From contig NZ_CP088930.1 in NCBI RefSeq assembly GCF_027594825.1, forward strand, positions 3,533,019 through 3,597,018: DNA of 64,000 nt, written 5' to 3'. The translations under genes and the position numbers were made by a program. Under the pieces are notes generated by a model. It was not told the origin of the DNA, did no database searches, and saw only the letters and a program-made list of their open reading frames with translations. Numbering within the stretch: the first letter of the stretch is position 1; every line of letters starts with the position of its first letter. This DNA comes from Serratia liquefaciens (GTDB taxonomy: Bacteria; Pseudomonadota; Gammaproteobacteria; Enterobacterales; Enterobacteriaceae). Below, piece after piece: positions 54,527 through 64,000 of the stretch.

Positions 54527-55869
54527 TGACTAGCCTCGAGCAAGTTCTGCGTAAGGGGCCCGCCGCGTCGAAAGCACTCACCGATGCGCTGGGTATCAGC
54601 CAACCGACGCTGTCGCGCCGTATCCATACGCTGGCGGAAGCGGTGCTGACTATGGGTAAAGGCCGAGCCACCCGCTATGCATTGCGCAGGGTTGTGGGAG
54701 GGGAGACGCATTTTCCACTCTATCAGGTGAGCGAGCAGGGCAAGGTCTCTAAGCTGGCCACGCTTTATCCTGTCTATCCGGCGGAGAGTTATGCGGTCCA
54801 CAATGAGCAAAATGGCGAATGGCACCTCTATGATGGATTGCCTTGGTACCTTAATGATCTGCGGCCGACAGGTTTTCTTGGTCGGGCGTGGGGGAAAGCC
54901 ATCTCGCATGTTTTGCGGCTGCCGGAAGATACCTTGCTATGGAGCGAAGAACAGCGCTTGGTAGCCGTTTGTCACTTTGGGGATGACATGAGTGGCAGTC
55001 TGTTGCCCGGTAATGGAAGTTATCAACGCTGGCTGGCCCGGAGTCCGCAGGAAGCCGTGCCGATGACGGATAAAAAAATCCGCTACGCGCAGCTGGCGAA
55101 GCTGGCGCTGGCAGGGGAACTGGTCGGGTCTTCTGCAGGCGGAGAGCAACCCAAGTTTATCGCCTATGCCGAACTGAAGGATGATCGATGCGGTCATGTG
55201 CTGGTGAAATTCAGTACGGCGCCGGAAAACCCGAATGCTCAGCGTTGGAGTGATTTGCTGATCGCAGAATCACTGGCGTTGCAGGTTGTGGCGGAAGCCG
55301 GATTTCCTGCTGCACAGGGTGAAATCCTGCTGGGTGAGGACCGGCAATGTTTTCTGGAGATCGAGCGGTTCGATCGCATAGGTCAGTTTGGCCGGGTGGC
55401 GATGGTTTCGTTGGAAGCCCTGGATGCCGAATTCAGCGGGAGCGGCAATGTTAACTGGGCCACTGCCGCCAAGGGGTTACTGCGGCAAGGTGTGATCGAC
55501 CGTCCGACCTGTCAGCGAATGGCTCTGTATTGGGCATTCGGCAGATTGATAGCCAATAGTGATATGCACCAGGGTAATTTATCGTTCTTGCGCCCTGAAC
55601 AGCGGCCGATAGCGCTGGCGCCGTTATACGATATGTTGCCGATGGCATTTGCTCCAACCAGCAGCGGCAATATGCGGCACACCGCGTTGGAAATTCGGCT
55701 GAGCCATGAAGTCAGCGGCGCTATTTGGCGGCAGGCGGAATTGATGGCGCTGGCGTTCTGGCAACGTACGGCACAGCATGAGCTGATCAGCGAGGCGTTC
55801 CGTGGTGTTGCCGACCAGATGTTGATGCAGGTTCAAGGGCTGAACGAACACATCCAGCGCATGGCTTAG
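54526..55869 (+). CDS. yjjJ: YjjJ, HipA-like kinase with fused helix-turn-helix
   Basis: The 447-residue protein has an N-terminal winged helix (about 8-50; ALGISQPTLSRRIHTL) fused to a HipA-type kinase: ATP loop SSAGGEQPKF (202-211), K228, catalytic D346 and N351 in NSDMHQGN, and metal D369 in LYDM. No separate antitoxin gene is adjacent; the fused HTH may serve that role or autoregulation. It follows deoD as in E. coli. Its target is unknown. Confidence 0.9.
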   Translation: MTSLEQVLRKGPAASKALTDALGISQPTLSRRIHTLAEAVLTMGKGRATRYALRRVVGGETHFPLYQVSEQGKVSKLATLYPVYPAESYAVHNEQNGEWHLYDGLPWYLNDLRPTGFLGRAWGKAISHVLRLPEDTLLWSEEQRLVAVCHFGDDMSGSLLPGNGSYQRWLARSPQEAVPMTDKKIRYAQLAKLALAGELVGSSAGGEQPKFIAYAELKDDRCGHVLVKFSTAPENPNAQRWSDLLIAESLALQVVAEAGFPAAQGEILLGEDRQCFLEIERFDRIGQFGRVAMVSLEALDAEFSGSGNVNWATAAKGLLRQGVIDRPTCQRMALYWAFGRLIANSDMHQGNLSFLRPEQRPIALAPLYDMLPMAFAPTSSGNMRHTALEIRLSHEVSGAIWRQAELMALAFWQRTAQHELISEAFRGVADQMLMQVQGLNEHIQRMA

Positions 55870-55873
55870 AGGG

Positions 55874-56096
55874 AGCCTAGGGCTGAGTTTGATGACAAAG
55901 TAGTCTTTGAGCCTGAGATACCCGGGCCTAGCGCACCGAGGGGCCATTATGGGACACGTCCATGTGTCCCACCCTACGGGCCGACTGGAAGTCGTTCCCA
56001 TTTGCTCCCGGCAAATGGGTCGGCGGGCAAGCCGCTACGACCCCTACGGCACGCTCTCCCTAATAACGGGCTTTGTCAGCGGTCTAGCCTAGGGCT
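55874..56096. repeat. mobile-looking repeat element between yjjJ and smp
   Basis: Identical 11-bp repeats AGCCTAGGGCT lie at 55874-55884 and 56086-56096. Just inside each end is TGACAAAG in inverted orientation. The interior has the hairpins GGGACAC/GTGTCCC and CCCATTTGC/GCAAATGGG and no gene. The 11-mers may be target duplications or part of terminal inverted repeats, since they are almost palindromic. The right copy contains the smp stop codon. Confidence 0.6.
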
Positions 56097-56775
56097 TCTT
56101 CTCTTCTTTCTTTTCTTCCGGCCGTTCGTCATCGTCATTCTCCACCGTATTACCTTCTTCCAATGGCGTATTGGCGGTTAACAGGTACGGGGACTGCTGC
56201 CAGCGGCTGCGGCGGTGCTGCAGCAGGGTACGCGCCAGGATGATGCCGATGGCCAGCGCCAGCAGGATCATCAGGCGCAGCAGGTTGGTGGTGTTATCCA
56301 CCTGTTTGGATTCGGTCGCCAGCACGTGGGTGTCCAGCGTGATGCGGATAAAGCCGATCGGCCCGTCTTTGTTCTCGATGGGCTCTACCAGTTGATGATT
56401 GAAGTAGCTGCCGGCGCGTTTACCGTCAAGCGACAGGCGATCGCGTATACTTATCTGCTCACCGGCGTGGGAAACCAGGGACCCGTCCAGTTGATAGACG
56501 CTGGCGTCCAGAATGCGGCTGTGGTCAGTGAGCTGGTTGAGGATGGCGTCGATGCGTTGGTTGTCGACGTCGCTGTCGTCATCCATCAGGGGGGCCAGGC
56601 TGGATGCCACCTGTTTGGTCAGCGTTTGCGCCAGCTCTTCCACCTGTTCGGATCGCGCCAATTGGTGACTCAGGCTAAAATAGGAAGCACCCTGCATCAA
56701 CAGCACCAGCAAAGCCAGGCAAATCAGGATAATAGCGGTGCGGTGCAGGCGGAATTTCAGTTTAGCGCGGGCCAT
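56089..56775 (-). CDS. ytjB: Smp (YtjB), membrane-anchored protein next to serB
   Basis: The 228-residue protein has a membrane segment at about 12-33 and another at about 165-185, with a periplasmic domain between, as in Smp. It is divergent from serB as in E. coli. The C-terminal tail is very charged (RPEEKKEEKKP) and the TAG stop lies in the right end of a repeat element, so the end of the protein may have been changed by insertion. Function is unclear. Confidence 0.88.
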   Translation of the reverse strand: MARAKLKFRLHRTAIILICLALLVLLMQGASYFSLSHQLARSEQVEELAQTLTKQVASSLAPLMDDDSDVDNQRIDAILNQLTDHSRILDASVYQLDGSLVSHAGEQISIRDRLSLDGKRAGSYFNHQLVEPIENKDGPIGFIRITLDTHVLATESKQVDNTTNLLRLMILLALAIGIILARTLLQHRRSRWQQSPYLLTANTPLEEGNTVENDDDERPEEKKEEKKP

Positions 56776-56879
56776 GCAGGTTCCTTGGGCATCTTGGACA
56801 CTTTATGTTGCCAGAAGCAATGGCGATAGGATAGCTTGATGCGTCGTTTTATCATGCAGTGTTTTTTCAGGAGTTAAGG

Positions 56880-57857
56880 ATGTCGAATAGTCTGACCTAT
56901 TGCGATCTCCCGGCTGAGATCTCTCAATGGCCGGGTCTTCCCCTTTCGCTGAGCGGTGACGAAGTGATGCCGCTGGATTATCGGGCGGGTCATACCGGTT
57001 GGCTATTATATGGCAGAGAACTGAACAAAACGCGCATTACCGATTTCCAGCGCAAGCTGGGCGCGGCGATGGTGATCGTCACCGCCTGGTGCGTGGAGGA
57101 TTATCAGGTGGTGCGTCTGGCGGGCACGCTGACGGCACGCGCCAAAACGCTGGCGGCGGAGAGCGGGCTGGATGTGGCGCCGCTGGGCAAGATCCCTCAC
57201 CTGCGCACCCCTGGGTTGCTGGTGATGGATATGGACTCCACCGCGATTGAAATTGAATGCATCGACGAGATCGCCAAACTGGCGGGCGTCGGTGAGCAGG
57301 TGTCGGAAGTGACTGAACGCGCGATGCGCGGCGAGCTGGACTTTACTGCCAGCCTGCGTCAGCGCGTCGGCACGCTGAAAGGCGCCGATGCCAATATCCT
57401 CAAACAGGTGCGCGACGAGCTGCCGCTGATGTCCGGACTGACCAACCTGGTGCGCAAGCTGCAGGCGATGGACTGGCACGTGGCGATTGCCTCCGGCGGC
57501 TTCACCTACTACGCCGAATATCTGCGTGACAGACTGAAGCTGGTGGCCGTGGTGGCTAACGAGCTTGAGATCCGCGACGGCAAGCTGACCGGCGAGGTGC
57601 TGGGGCCGGTGGTGGACGCGCAGTTCAAAGCAGATACGCTGGTGGCACTGGCGGAAAAGCTGGGCATTCCACCGCAGCAAACTGTCGCCATCGGTGACGG
57701 CGCCAACGATTTGAAAATGATGCAGGTTGCCGGGTTGGGCATTGCCTATCATGCCAAGCCTAAAGTGTATGAGAAGGCGCAGGTGTCGATTCGTCATGCC
57801 GATCTTATGGGCGTGCTGTGCGTGTTGACCGGCAGCCTGAAACACGAAGTTCGCTAA
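56880..57857 (+). CDS. serB: SerB, phosphoserine phosphatase
   Basis: The 325-residue HAD-family enzyme performs the last step of serine synthesis. The nucleophile motif is DMDSTA with D117 and D119; ASGGF and GDGANDLKM are the later HAD motifs. An N-terminal regulatory part of about 100 residues precedes. The ATG at 56880 follows AGGAG; radA follows 64 bp later. Confidence 0.95.
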   Translation: MSNSLTYCDLPAEISQWPGLPLSLSGDEVMPLDYRAGHTGWLLYGRELNKTRITDFQRKLGAAMVIVTAWCVEDYQVVRLAGTLTARAKTLAAESGLDVAPLGKIPHLRTPGLLVMDMDSTAIEIECIDEIAKLAGVGEQVSEVTERAMRGELDFTASLRQRVGTLKGADANILKQVRDELPLMSGLTNLVRKLQAMDWHVAIASGGFTYYAEYLRDRLKLVAVVANELEIRDGKLTGEVLGPVVDAQFKADTLVALAEKLGIPPQQTVAIGDGANDLKMMQVAGLGIAYHAKPKVYEKAQVSIRHADLMGVLCVLTGSLKHEVR

Positions 57858-57921
57858 GTAGGCCCCTGACACGGCGATGACGCCCGTCAGCAGCAATGTG
57901 GTAATAAAGCAGAGGTAATCA

Positions 57922-59307
57922 GTGGCAAAAGCAGCAAAACGGGCGTTTGTATGTAATGAGTGCGGCGCAGATTATCCGCGCTGGCAGGGGCAGTGCAGCG
58001 CTTGCCACGCCTGGAACAGCATTACAGAAGTGCGTCTGGCTGCCGTGTCTTCCTCTTCTCGCAACGAGCGCCTGAGCGGTTACGCCGGCGATGCCGGTAT
58101 CAGCAAGGTGCAAAAGCTGTCGGACATCAGCCTGGAAGAGCTGCCGCGTTTTTCCACCGGTTTCCTTGAGTTTGACCGCGTGCTGGGCGGCGGGGTGGTT
58201 CCGGGCAGTGCGATCCTGATCGGCGGCAACCCTGGCGCAGGGAAAAGTACCTTGCTGCTGCAGGTGCTGTGCAAACTGTCCGAGCAGATGAAAACCCTGT
58301 ACGTCACCGGCGAGGAATCGCTGCAGCAGGTCGCCATGCGCGCCCATCGCCTCGGTTTGCCGACCGGCGGCCTGAATATGCTTTCGGAAACCAGCATCGA
58401 ACAGATCTGCCTGATCGCCGAGCAGGAACAGCCGAAGCTGATGGTGATCGACTCCATTCAGGTGATGCACATGGCGGATATTCAATCCTCGCCGGGTAGC
58501 GTAGCGCAGGTCCGTGAAACGGCGGCTTATCTGACGCGCTTCGCCAAGACGCGCGGCGTGGCGATTGTCATGGTCGGCCACGTTACCAAAGACGGTTCGC
58601 TGGCCGGACCGAAAGTATTGGAACACTGCATCGACTGTTCGGTGCTGCTGGACGGCGACGCCGATTCGCGTTTTCGTACTCTGCGCAGCCACAAAAACCG
58701 CTTTGGTGCGGTGAACGAACTGGGCGTGTTCGCCATGACCGAGCAGGGCCTGCGTGAGGTCAGCAACCCGTCTGCCATCTTCCTCAGCCGGGGTGACGAG
58801 GTGACCTCCGGCAGTTCGGTGATGGTGGTTTGGGAAGGCACGCGGCCGTTGCTGGTGGAGATTCAGGCGCTGGTGGATCATTCCATGATGTCTAACCCGC
58901 GGCGGGTTGCGGTCGGTCTGGAACAAAACCGATTGGCGATCCTGTTGGCCGTGCTGCATCGCCATGGCGGATTGCAGATGTCCGATCAGGACGTGTTCGT
59001 TAACGTGGTCGGTGGGGTGAAGGTCAGCGAAACCAGCGCCGATTTGGCGTTGCTGATGTCGCTGGTGTCCAGCCTGCGCGACCGCCCATTGCCGAACGAT
59101 TTGGTGGTGTTTGGCGAAGTGGGGCTGGCGGGGGAGATCCGTCCGGTACCGAGCGGTCAGGAACGTATTTCCGAAGCGGCGAAGCACGGTTTCAAGCGCG
59201 CCATCGTGCCGCACGCTAACGTACCGAAAAAACCGCCGGCCAATATGCAGGTGTTTGGCGTGAAGAAACTGGCGGATGCGCTGGACGTGTTGGAGCAGTT
59301 TTATTAA
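57922..59307 (+). CDS. radA: RadA, DNA repair/recombination helicase
   Basis: The 461-residue protein has a zinc finger (C11, C14, C25, C28), a RecA-like core with Walker A GGNPGAGKST (101-110), the RadA motif KNRFG (258-262) and a Lon-protease-like C-terminal domain. RadA promotes branch migration in recombination. The start is GTG with a weak GAGG-type site. Order serB-radA-nadR as in E. coli. Confidence 0.96.
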   Translation: MAKAAKRAFVCNECGADYPRWQGQCSACHAWNSITEVRLAAVSSSSRNERLSGYAGDAGISKVQKLSDISLEELPRFSTGFLEFDRVLGGGVVPGSAILIGGNPGAGKSTLLLQVLCKLSEQMKTLYVTGEESLQQVAMRAHRLGLPTGGLNMLSETSIEQICLIAEQEQPKLMVIDSIQVMHMADIQSSPGSVAQVRETAAYLTRFAKTRGVAIVMVGHVTKDGSLAGPKVLEHCIDCSVLLDGDADSRFRTLRSHKNRFGAVNELGVFAMTEQGLREVSNPSAIFLSRGDEVTSGSSVMVVWEGTRPLLVEIQALVDHSMMSNPRRVAVGLEQNRLAILLAVLHRHGGLQMSDQDVFVNVVGGVKVSETSADLALLMSLVSSLRDRPLPNDLVVFGEVGLAGEIRPVPSGQERISEAAKHGFKRAIVPHANVPKKPPANMQVFGVKKLADALDVLEQFY

Positions 59308-59337
59308 TTGCCATGGGGTACGCAGATTATGCTATTT

Positions 59338-59355
59338 TGTTTAGCATACTAAACG
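59338..59355. promoter_or_regulatory. NadR box just upstream of nadR
   Basis: TGTTTA-GCATAC-TAAACG matches the known NadR operator TGTTTA-N6-TAAACA at all but the last base. It ends 8 bp before the nadR start codon and overlaps the ribosome site, between radA and nadR. This predicts direct autorepression. Confidence 0.7.
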
Positions 59356-59363
59356 GAGGGGCT

Positions 59364-60620
59364 ATGCGGCAATTTGATTACCTGAAGGCGTCGATTAAGC
59401 AGAAGAACTGCACTCTGCAGCAGGTGGCGGATGCCAGTGGCATGACCAAAGGCTACCTTAGCCAGCTGTTAAACGACAAAATCAAAAGCCCCAGCGCCCA
59501 GAAGCTGGAGGCGCTGCACCGTTACCTCGGGCTGGAGTTCCCACGCCGTGAGAAAAAGGTCGGCGTGGTGTTTGGTAAATTTTACCCACTGCACACCGGT
59601 CATATTTACCTGATCCAGCGAGCCTGTAGCCAGGTGGATGAGTTGCACGTGATCCTGTGCCACGATGAACCGCGCGATCGGGAGCTGTTCGACAACAGCT
59701 CCATGTCGCAACAGCCGACGGTCAGCGATCGTCTGCGCTGGCTGCTGCAAACCTTCAAATATCAGAAAAACATCCATATTCACTCGTTTGACGAACAGGG
59801 CATCGAGCCCTATCCGCACGGCTGGAACGTGTGGAGCGACGGGGTGAAAGCTTTTCTGGAGCAGAAAGCCATAGTGCCGAGCTTTATCTATTCCAGTGAA
59901 GCACAGGATGCTCCGCGCTATCGCGAACATCTGGGCATTGAAACCATTCTGATCGATCCCGAACGTTCATTTATGAACATCAGCGGCCGCCAGATCCGTC
60001 AGGATCCGTTCCGCTATTGGGACTATATTCCGACCGAAGTGAAGCCGTTTTTTGTTCGCACCGTGGCCATCCTCGGCGGCGAGTCGAGCGGTAAATCGAC
60101 CCTGGTCAATAAGTTGGCGAACATCTTCAATACCACCAGCGCCTGGGAATATGGCCGCGACTACGTGTTCTCTCACCTGGGCGGGGATGAGATGGCGTTG
60201 CAATATTCCGACTACGACAAAATTGCCCTTGGCCAGGCACAGTACGTCGATTTTGCGGTGAAATACGCCAATAAAGTGGCGTTTATCGATACCGACTTCG
60301 TGACCACTCAGGCGTTCTGCAAAAAGTACGAAGGACGCGAGCACCCCTTTGTACAGGCGTTGATCGACGAGTACCGGTTTGATCTGGTGATCCTGCTGGA
60401 GAATAACACCCCATGGGTGGCGGATGGGTTGCGCAGCCTGGGCAATCCCAACGATCGCAAGGCATTCCAGTATTTGCTGGAAGAGATGCTGCGGGCCAAC
60501 AACATTGAATACGTACACGTAGAGTCCAGCGATTACGACGAGCGCTTCCTGCGCTGCGTCGAACTGGTCAAACAGCTGTTGGCGGCCGATGCCAGCCGCC
60601 TGGTCGGCGTTGCAGTCTAA
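59364..60620 (+). CDS. nadR: NadR, NAD repressor / NMN adenylyltransferase / nicotinamide riboside kinase
   Basis: The 418-residue protein has three parts: Cro-type helix-turn-helix (about 5-58; TLQQVADASGMTKGYLSQLL), NMN adenylyltransferase-like domain with GKFYPLHTGH (71-80), and ribosylnicotinamide kinase with Walker A GGESSGKST (238-246). It represses NAD synthesis genes and salvages nicotinamide riboside. The ATG at 59364 follows GGAGG; a longer frame to 59313 would run through the NadR box. Confidence 0.95.
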   Translation: MRQFDYLKASIKQKNCTLQQVADASGMTKGYLSQLLNDKIKSPSAQKLEALHRYLGLEFPRREKKVGVVFGKFYPLHTGHIYLIQRACSQVDELHVILCHDEPRDRELFDNSSMSQQPTVSDRLRWLLQTFKYQKNIHIHSFDEQGIEPYPHGWNVWSDGVKAFLEQKAIVPSFIYSSEAQDAPRYREHLGIETILIDPERSFMNISGRQIRQDPFRYWDYIPTEVKPFFVRTVAILGGESSGKSTLVNKLANIFNTTSAWEYGRDYVFSHLGGDEMALQYSDYDKIALGQAQYVDFAVKYANKVAFIDTDFVTTQAFCKKYEGREHPFVQALIDEYRFDLVILLENNTPWVADGLRSLGNPNDRKAFQYLLEEMLRANNIEYVHVESSDYDERFLRCVELVKQLLAADASRLVGVAV

Positions 60621-60625
60621 GCCTG

Positions 60626-60646
60626 CGGGGCGCAGGCTGCGCCCCG
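60626..60646. terminator. hairpin between nadR and the dehydrogenase gene
   Basis: CGGGGCGCA-GGC-TGCGCCCCG is a perfect 9-bp stem between convergent stops. Its arms are identical to those at 26292-26314, which points to a recurrent hairpin family. Confidence 0.6.
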
Positions 60647-60653
60647 TCGGTCA

Positions 60654-61655
60654 TCAGTAAACAATCACCAGTTTTCCCTGCATATGTCCGTCGAGCAGTT
60701 TTTGGTGCGCGGCGGTCAGCGTCGGCACCGTTAGCCCCTGCATCGTTTCGCTCAGGGTGGTGCTCAGCTTCCCTTCATCCAGCAGTTGCGCCACTTGCTT
60801 GAGGATTTCGCCTTGCTGTGCGATATCCGGCGTGTTGAACATGCTGCGGGTAAACATCAATTCCCAGTGCAGTGCGGCGCTTTTCAGCTTCAGTGCGCTT
60901 TGGTCCAACGGCTGGGCATTTTCTACGATGGTGCAGATGTGGCCCATTGGCGCGATCAGATCGGAGATGGCTTGCCAGTGGCCGTCGGTGTCATTCAGGC
61001 AAAGAATATAATCCACGTTCTCAATGCCCTGTTGCGCCAGGTTAGCTTTCAGATCGCGATAGTCCACCACCAGATCGGCACCCCGCTCCAGACACCAGGC
61101 CGCCGACTCGGGACGAGAGGCGGTGGCAATCACCTTCACCTGGCTGCGCTGTACCGCAAACGGGATCGCCAGCGAACCAACGCCACCGGCGCCGCCGATG
61201 ATCAGCAGGGTTTTCCCCGGTGCCGCGTCCTGAATTTTCAGATGTTCGAACAGCGCCTCCCAGGCGGTCAGGGCGGTCAGCGGCATGGCGGCAGACTCGG
61301 CCCAGTTCAGGCTGCGAGGCTTGTGGGCAGTAATACGTGAATCGATCAACTGTTGGGTGCTGTTGCTGCCCGGGCGAGTGATATCACCGGCGTACCAGAC
61401 CTCGTCACCGGGTTTGAAGCCGCTGACGCTGCTGCCCACTTCAACCACGACGCCGCTGGCATCCCAACCGAGAATGCGTGGCTGCTGCAGGCCGCTTTTT
61501 TGCAGGCCGGCATGGACCTTGGTATCCACCGGGTTGACCGACACCGCTTTCACTTCCACCAACAGATCGTACTGACCCGGCGTGGGTTTTTCCGGGCTGA
61601 TCTCTATGAAGGCGGCGGGGTTTTTCGGGTCTACGGCAATGGCTTTAATCGGCAT
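60654..61655 (-). CDS. zinc-type alcohol dehydrogenase family protein (quinone-oxidoreductase-like)
   Basis: The 333-residue medium-chain dehydrogenase/reductase has an N-terminal GroES-like domain (WDASGVVVEVG) and a Rossmann domain with IIGGAGGVGSLAI near 150-165. Cysteine and histidine ligands of the zinc enzymes are missing, so it is likely an NADPH:quinone or enone reductase. AGGAG precedes the ATG. It is divergent from a LysR gene. E. coli has no genes between nadR and ettA here. Confidence 0.87.
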   Translation of the reverse strand: MPIKAIAVDPKNPAAFIEISPEKPTPGQYDLLVEVKAVSVNPVDTKVHAGLQKSGLQQPRILGWDASGVVVEVGSSVSGFKPGDEVWYAGDITRPGSNSTQQLIDSRITAHKPRSLNWAESAAMPLTALTAWEALFEHLKIQDAAPGKTLLIIGGAGGVGSLAIPFAVQRSQVKVIATASRPESAAWCLERGADLVVDYRDLKANLAQQGIENVDYILCLNDTDGHWQAISDLIAPMGHICTIVENAQPLDQSALKLKSAALHWELMFTRSMFNTPDIAQQGEILKQVAQLLDEGKLSTTLSETMQGLTVPTLTAAHQKLLDGHMQGKLVIVY

Positions 61656-61753
61656 GACTGTGCTCCTTTCGAATGAATAACCTCAGTGTAGACCTCTTGA
61701 GAGGGAGTGATAAGATGGACAATAACTAACTAAGTGTTCGTTTAAGGTGAACA

Positions 61754-62665
61754 ATGAGGTTTAAGCAGTTGCAGGATATGGCGCTATTCGCGCTGGTGGC
61801 CGAGTGCGGCAGTTTTACTGCCGCCGCCAAACGTGCCGCTTTGCCGAAGTCCAGCGTCAGCCAGCGCATCAGCCAGTTGGAACAGACGTTGGGCCTGCGC
61901 CTGTTGAACCGCACCACCCGCCAGCTCAACCTGACGTTTGCCGGTGAACGCTATCTGGAACACTGTCAGGAGATGCTGACCGCTGCCGAACGGGCGGATT
62001 TGGCACTGCAACGGCTGCGTGACAACCCCAGCGGCCGGTTGCGCATCTCAACCCCTGCCGGGCTGGGGGCGACCTTGTTGGCACGGCTGGCGGCGGATTT
62101 TCAGCGCCAATATCCGGACGTTTCGCTGGAGGTGTCGGTATCCGATGCGATGGTGGATATGGTGCAGGACGGGTTCGATGCCGCTTTGCGCACCGGCAAA
62201 CCACAGGATTCTTCTTTGATTGGTCGCCGCTTGGGGCATGCGCCGCGCTATTTGCTGGCATCGTCGGCGTATCTGGCACAGTACCCGCCTATCCTGCATC
62301 CGCAACAGTTGCAGCAGCACCGCTGCATCGCGCACCGTTCCTGGCCCGCATGGAATCTGCGCCGAGGCGATGAGTATTTTCGCTGGCAACTGCCGACGCT
62401 GCATATCACCGATAACCTGTTATACGCGCGTGAATGTGCAATCGCCGGCGCGGGCATCACTTTACTGCCGGCATTTCTCAGCCGCGAAGTGGTGGCGCAA
62501 AAGCAATTGGTGGAGGTGTTGCCGGACTGGCAGGCGGAGGGCAATGAACTCTATTTGGTTTATCCGAGCCGCAAGCTTAATTCGCCGGCGCTGGCCTGTT
62601 TTATCGATGTGGTGTTGCAACATCCGGTATTCGACGATTATGCCCGCGAACTGGCTCGGGATTAA
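61754..62665 (+). CDS. LysR-family regulator
   Basis: The 303-residue protein has the LysR helix-turn-helix at about 5-62 (FTAAAKRAALPKSSVSQRIS, LGLRLLNRTTR) and an effector domain after about 90. The gap to the divergent oxidoreductase is 98 bp; it probably controls that gene. The ATG follows AAGGTG. Effector unknown. Confidence 0.88.
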   Translation: MRFKQLQDMALFALVAECGSFTAAAKRAALPKSSVSQRISQLEQTLGLRLLNRTTRQLNLTFAGERYLEHCQEMLTAAERADLALQRLRDNPSGRLRISTPAGLGATLLARLAADFQRQYPDVSLEVSVSDAMVDMVQDGFDAALRTGKPQDSSLIGRRLGHAPRYLLASSAYLAQYPPILHPQQLQQHRCIAHRSWPAWNLRRGDEYFRWQLPTLHITDNLLYARECAIAGAGITLLPAFLSREVVAQKQLVEVLPDWQAEGNELYLVYPSRKLNSPALACFIDVVLQHPVFDDYARELARD

Positions 62666-62667
62666 AA

Positions 62668-62689
62668 AAGGCGCCGCATGCGGCGCCTT
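62668..62689. terminator. terminator of ettA and the LysR gene
   Basis: GGCGCCGCATGCGGCGCC is a perfect palindrome (62670-62687). On the minus strand it is followed by TTTTTTAA, a good rho-independent terminator for ettA, whose stop is only a few bases before it. Confidence 0.75.
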
Positions 62690-62694
62690 CCGGA

Positions 62695-64000
<1,306 letters not shown>

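Noticed and set aside
57919..59214. 431-codon antisense frame over radA
   Set aside because: Histidine- and glutamine-rich composition and full overlap with radA mark it as a shadow frame.

Overview
The window is chromosomal DNA of an enterobacterium, most likely Serratia. The right part (about 36.1-64 kb) follows the Escherichia coli order yjjZ, leu tRNAs, rsmC, holD, rimI, prfC, osmY, ytjA, yjjU, yjjV, deoCABD, yjjJ, smp, serB, radA, nadR, ettA. The left part is accessory catabolic DNA typical of soil or plant-associated Serratia. All calls rest on reading the sequence and recalling protein families; no database was searched, and the species is not resolved.

Region 1 (1-9.7 kb) looks like an amine or polyamine use region. 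It holds a class III omega-aminotransferase (cut by the window edge), an iron-type alcohol dehydrogenase, a PuuB-like FAD amine oxidase with a cupin partner, an acetylpolyamine-deacetylase-like protein of the histone deacetylase superfamily, an MFS transporter, a serine hydrolase, one LysR and two LuxR-type regulators. Region 2 (9.7-14.7 kb) is a tight five-gene operon: APC permease, unknown protein, SDR, MoaF-like protein, SDR. I cannot assign it a pathway. Its 565-bp leader carries two copies of a palindromic element 126 bp apart that differ by a compensated base-pair change. This is the best candidate here for something undescribed.

Region 3 (14.7-26.3 kb) is a complete 4-hydroxyphenylacetate/homoprotocatechuate cluster: hpaR divergent from hpaG1-G2-E-D-F-H-I-X-A-B-C. 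The ring-cleavage enzyme is the vicinal-oxygen-chelate type, with metal ligands at the residue numbers of the Brevibacterium enzyme, not the LigB type of E. coli. After ampH, region 4 (27.6-34.8 kb) holds a GntR/FCD regulator and a full non-phosphorylating L-fucose pathway: fucose dehydrogenase, fuconolactonase, fuconate dehydratase, 2-keto-3-deoxyfuconate dehydrogenase, diketo acid hydrolase, mutarotase and FucP. FadR-like operators lie in front of the first gene.

Region 5 (34.8-64 kb) is the conserved backbone with local changes. A Fur box precedes yjjZ. Three tRNA-Leu(CAG) genes form one operon. A hipBA-type toxin-antitoxin pair sits where E. coli has yjjG. A concentrative nucleoside transporter with two CRP-like sites replaces yjjW-yjjI upstream of deoC. 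An ERIC repeat interrupts deoB-deoD. A second HipA-like kinase (yjjJ) is preceded by three tandem 12-bp repeats. A mobile-looking repeat overlaps the smp stop codon. A NadR box lies just in front of nadR itself. The window ends inside ettA.
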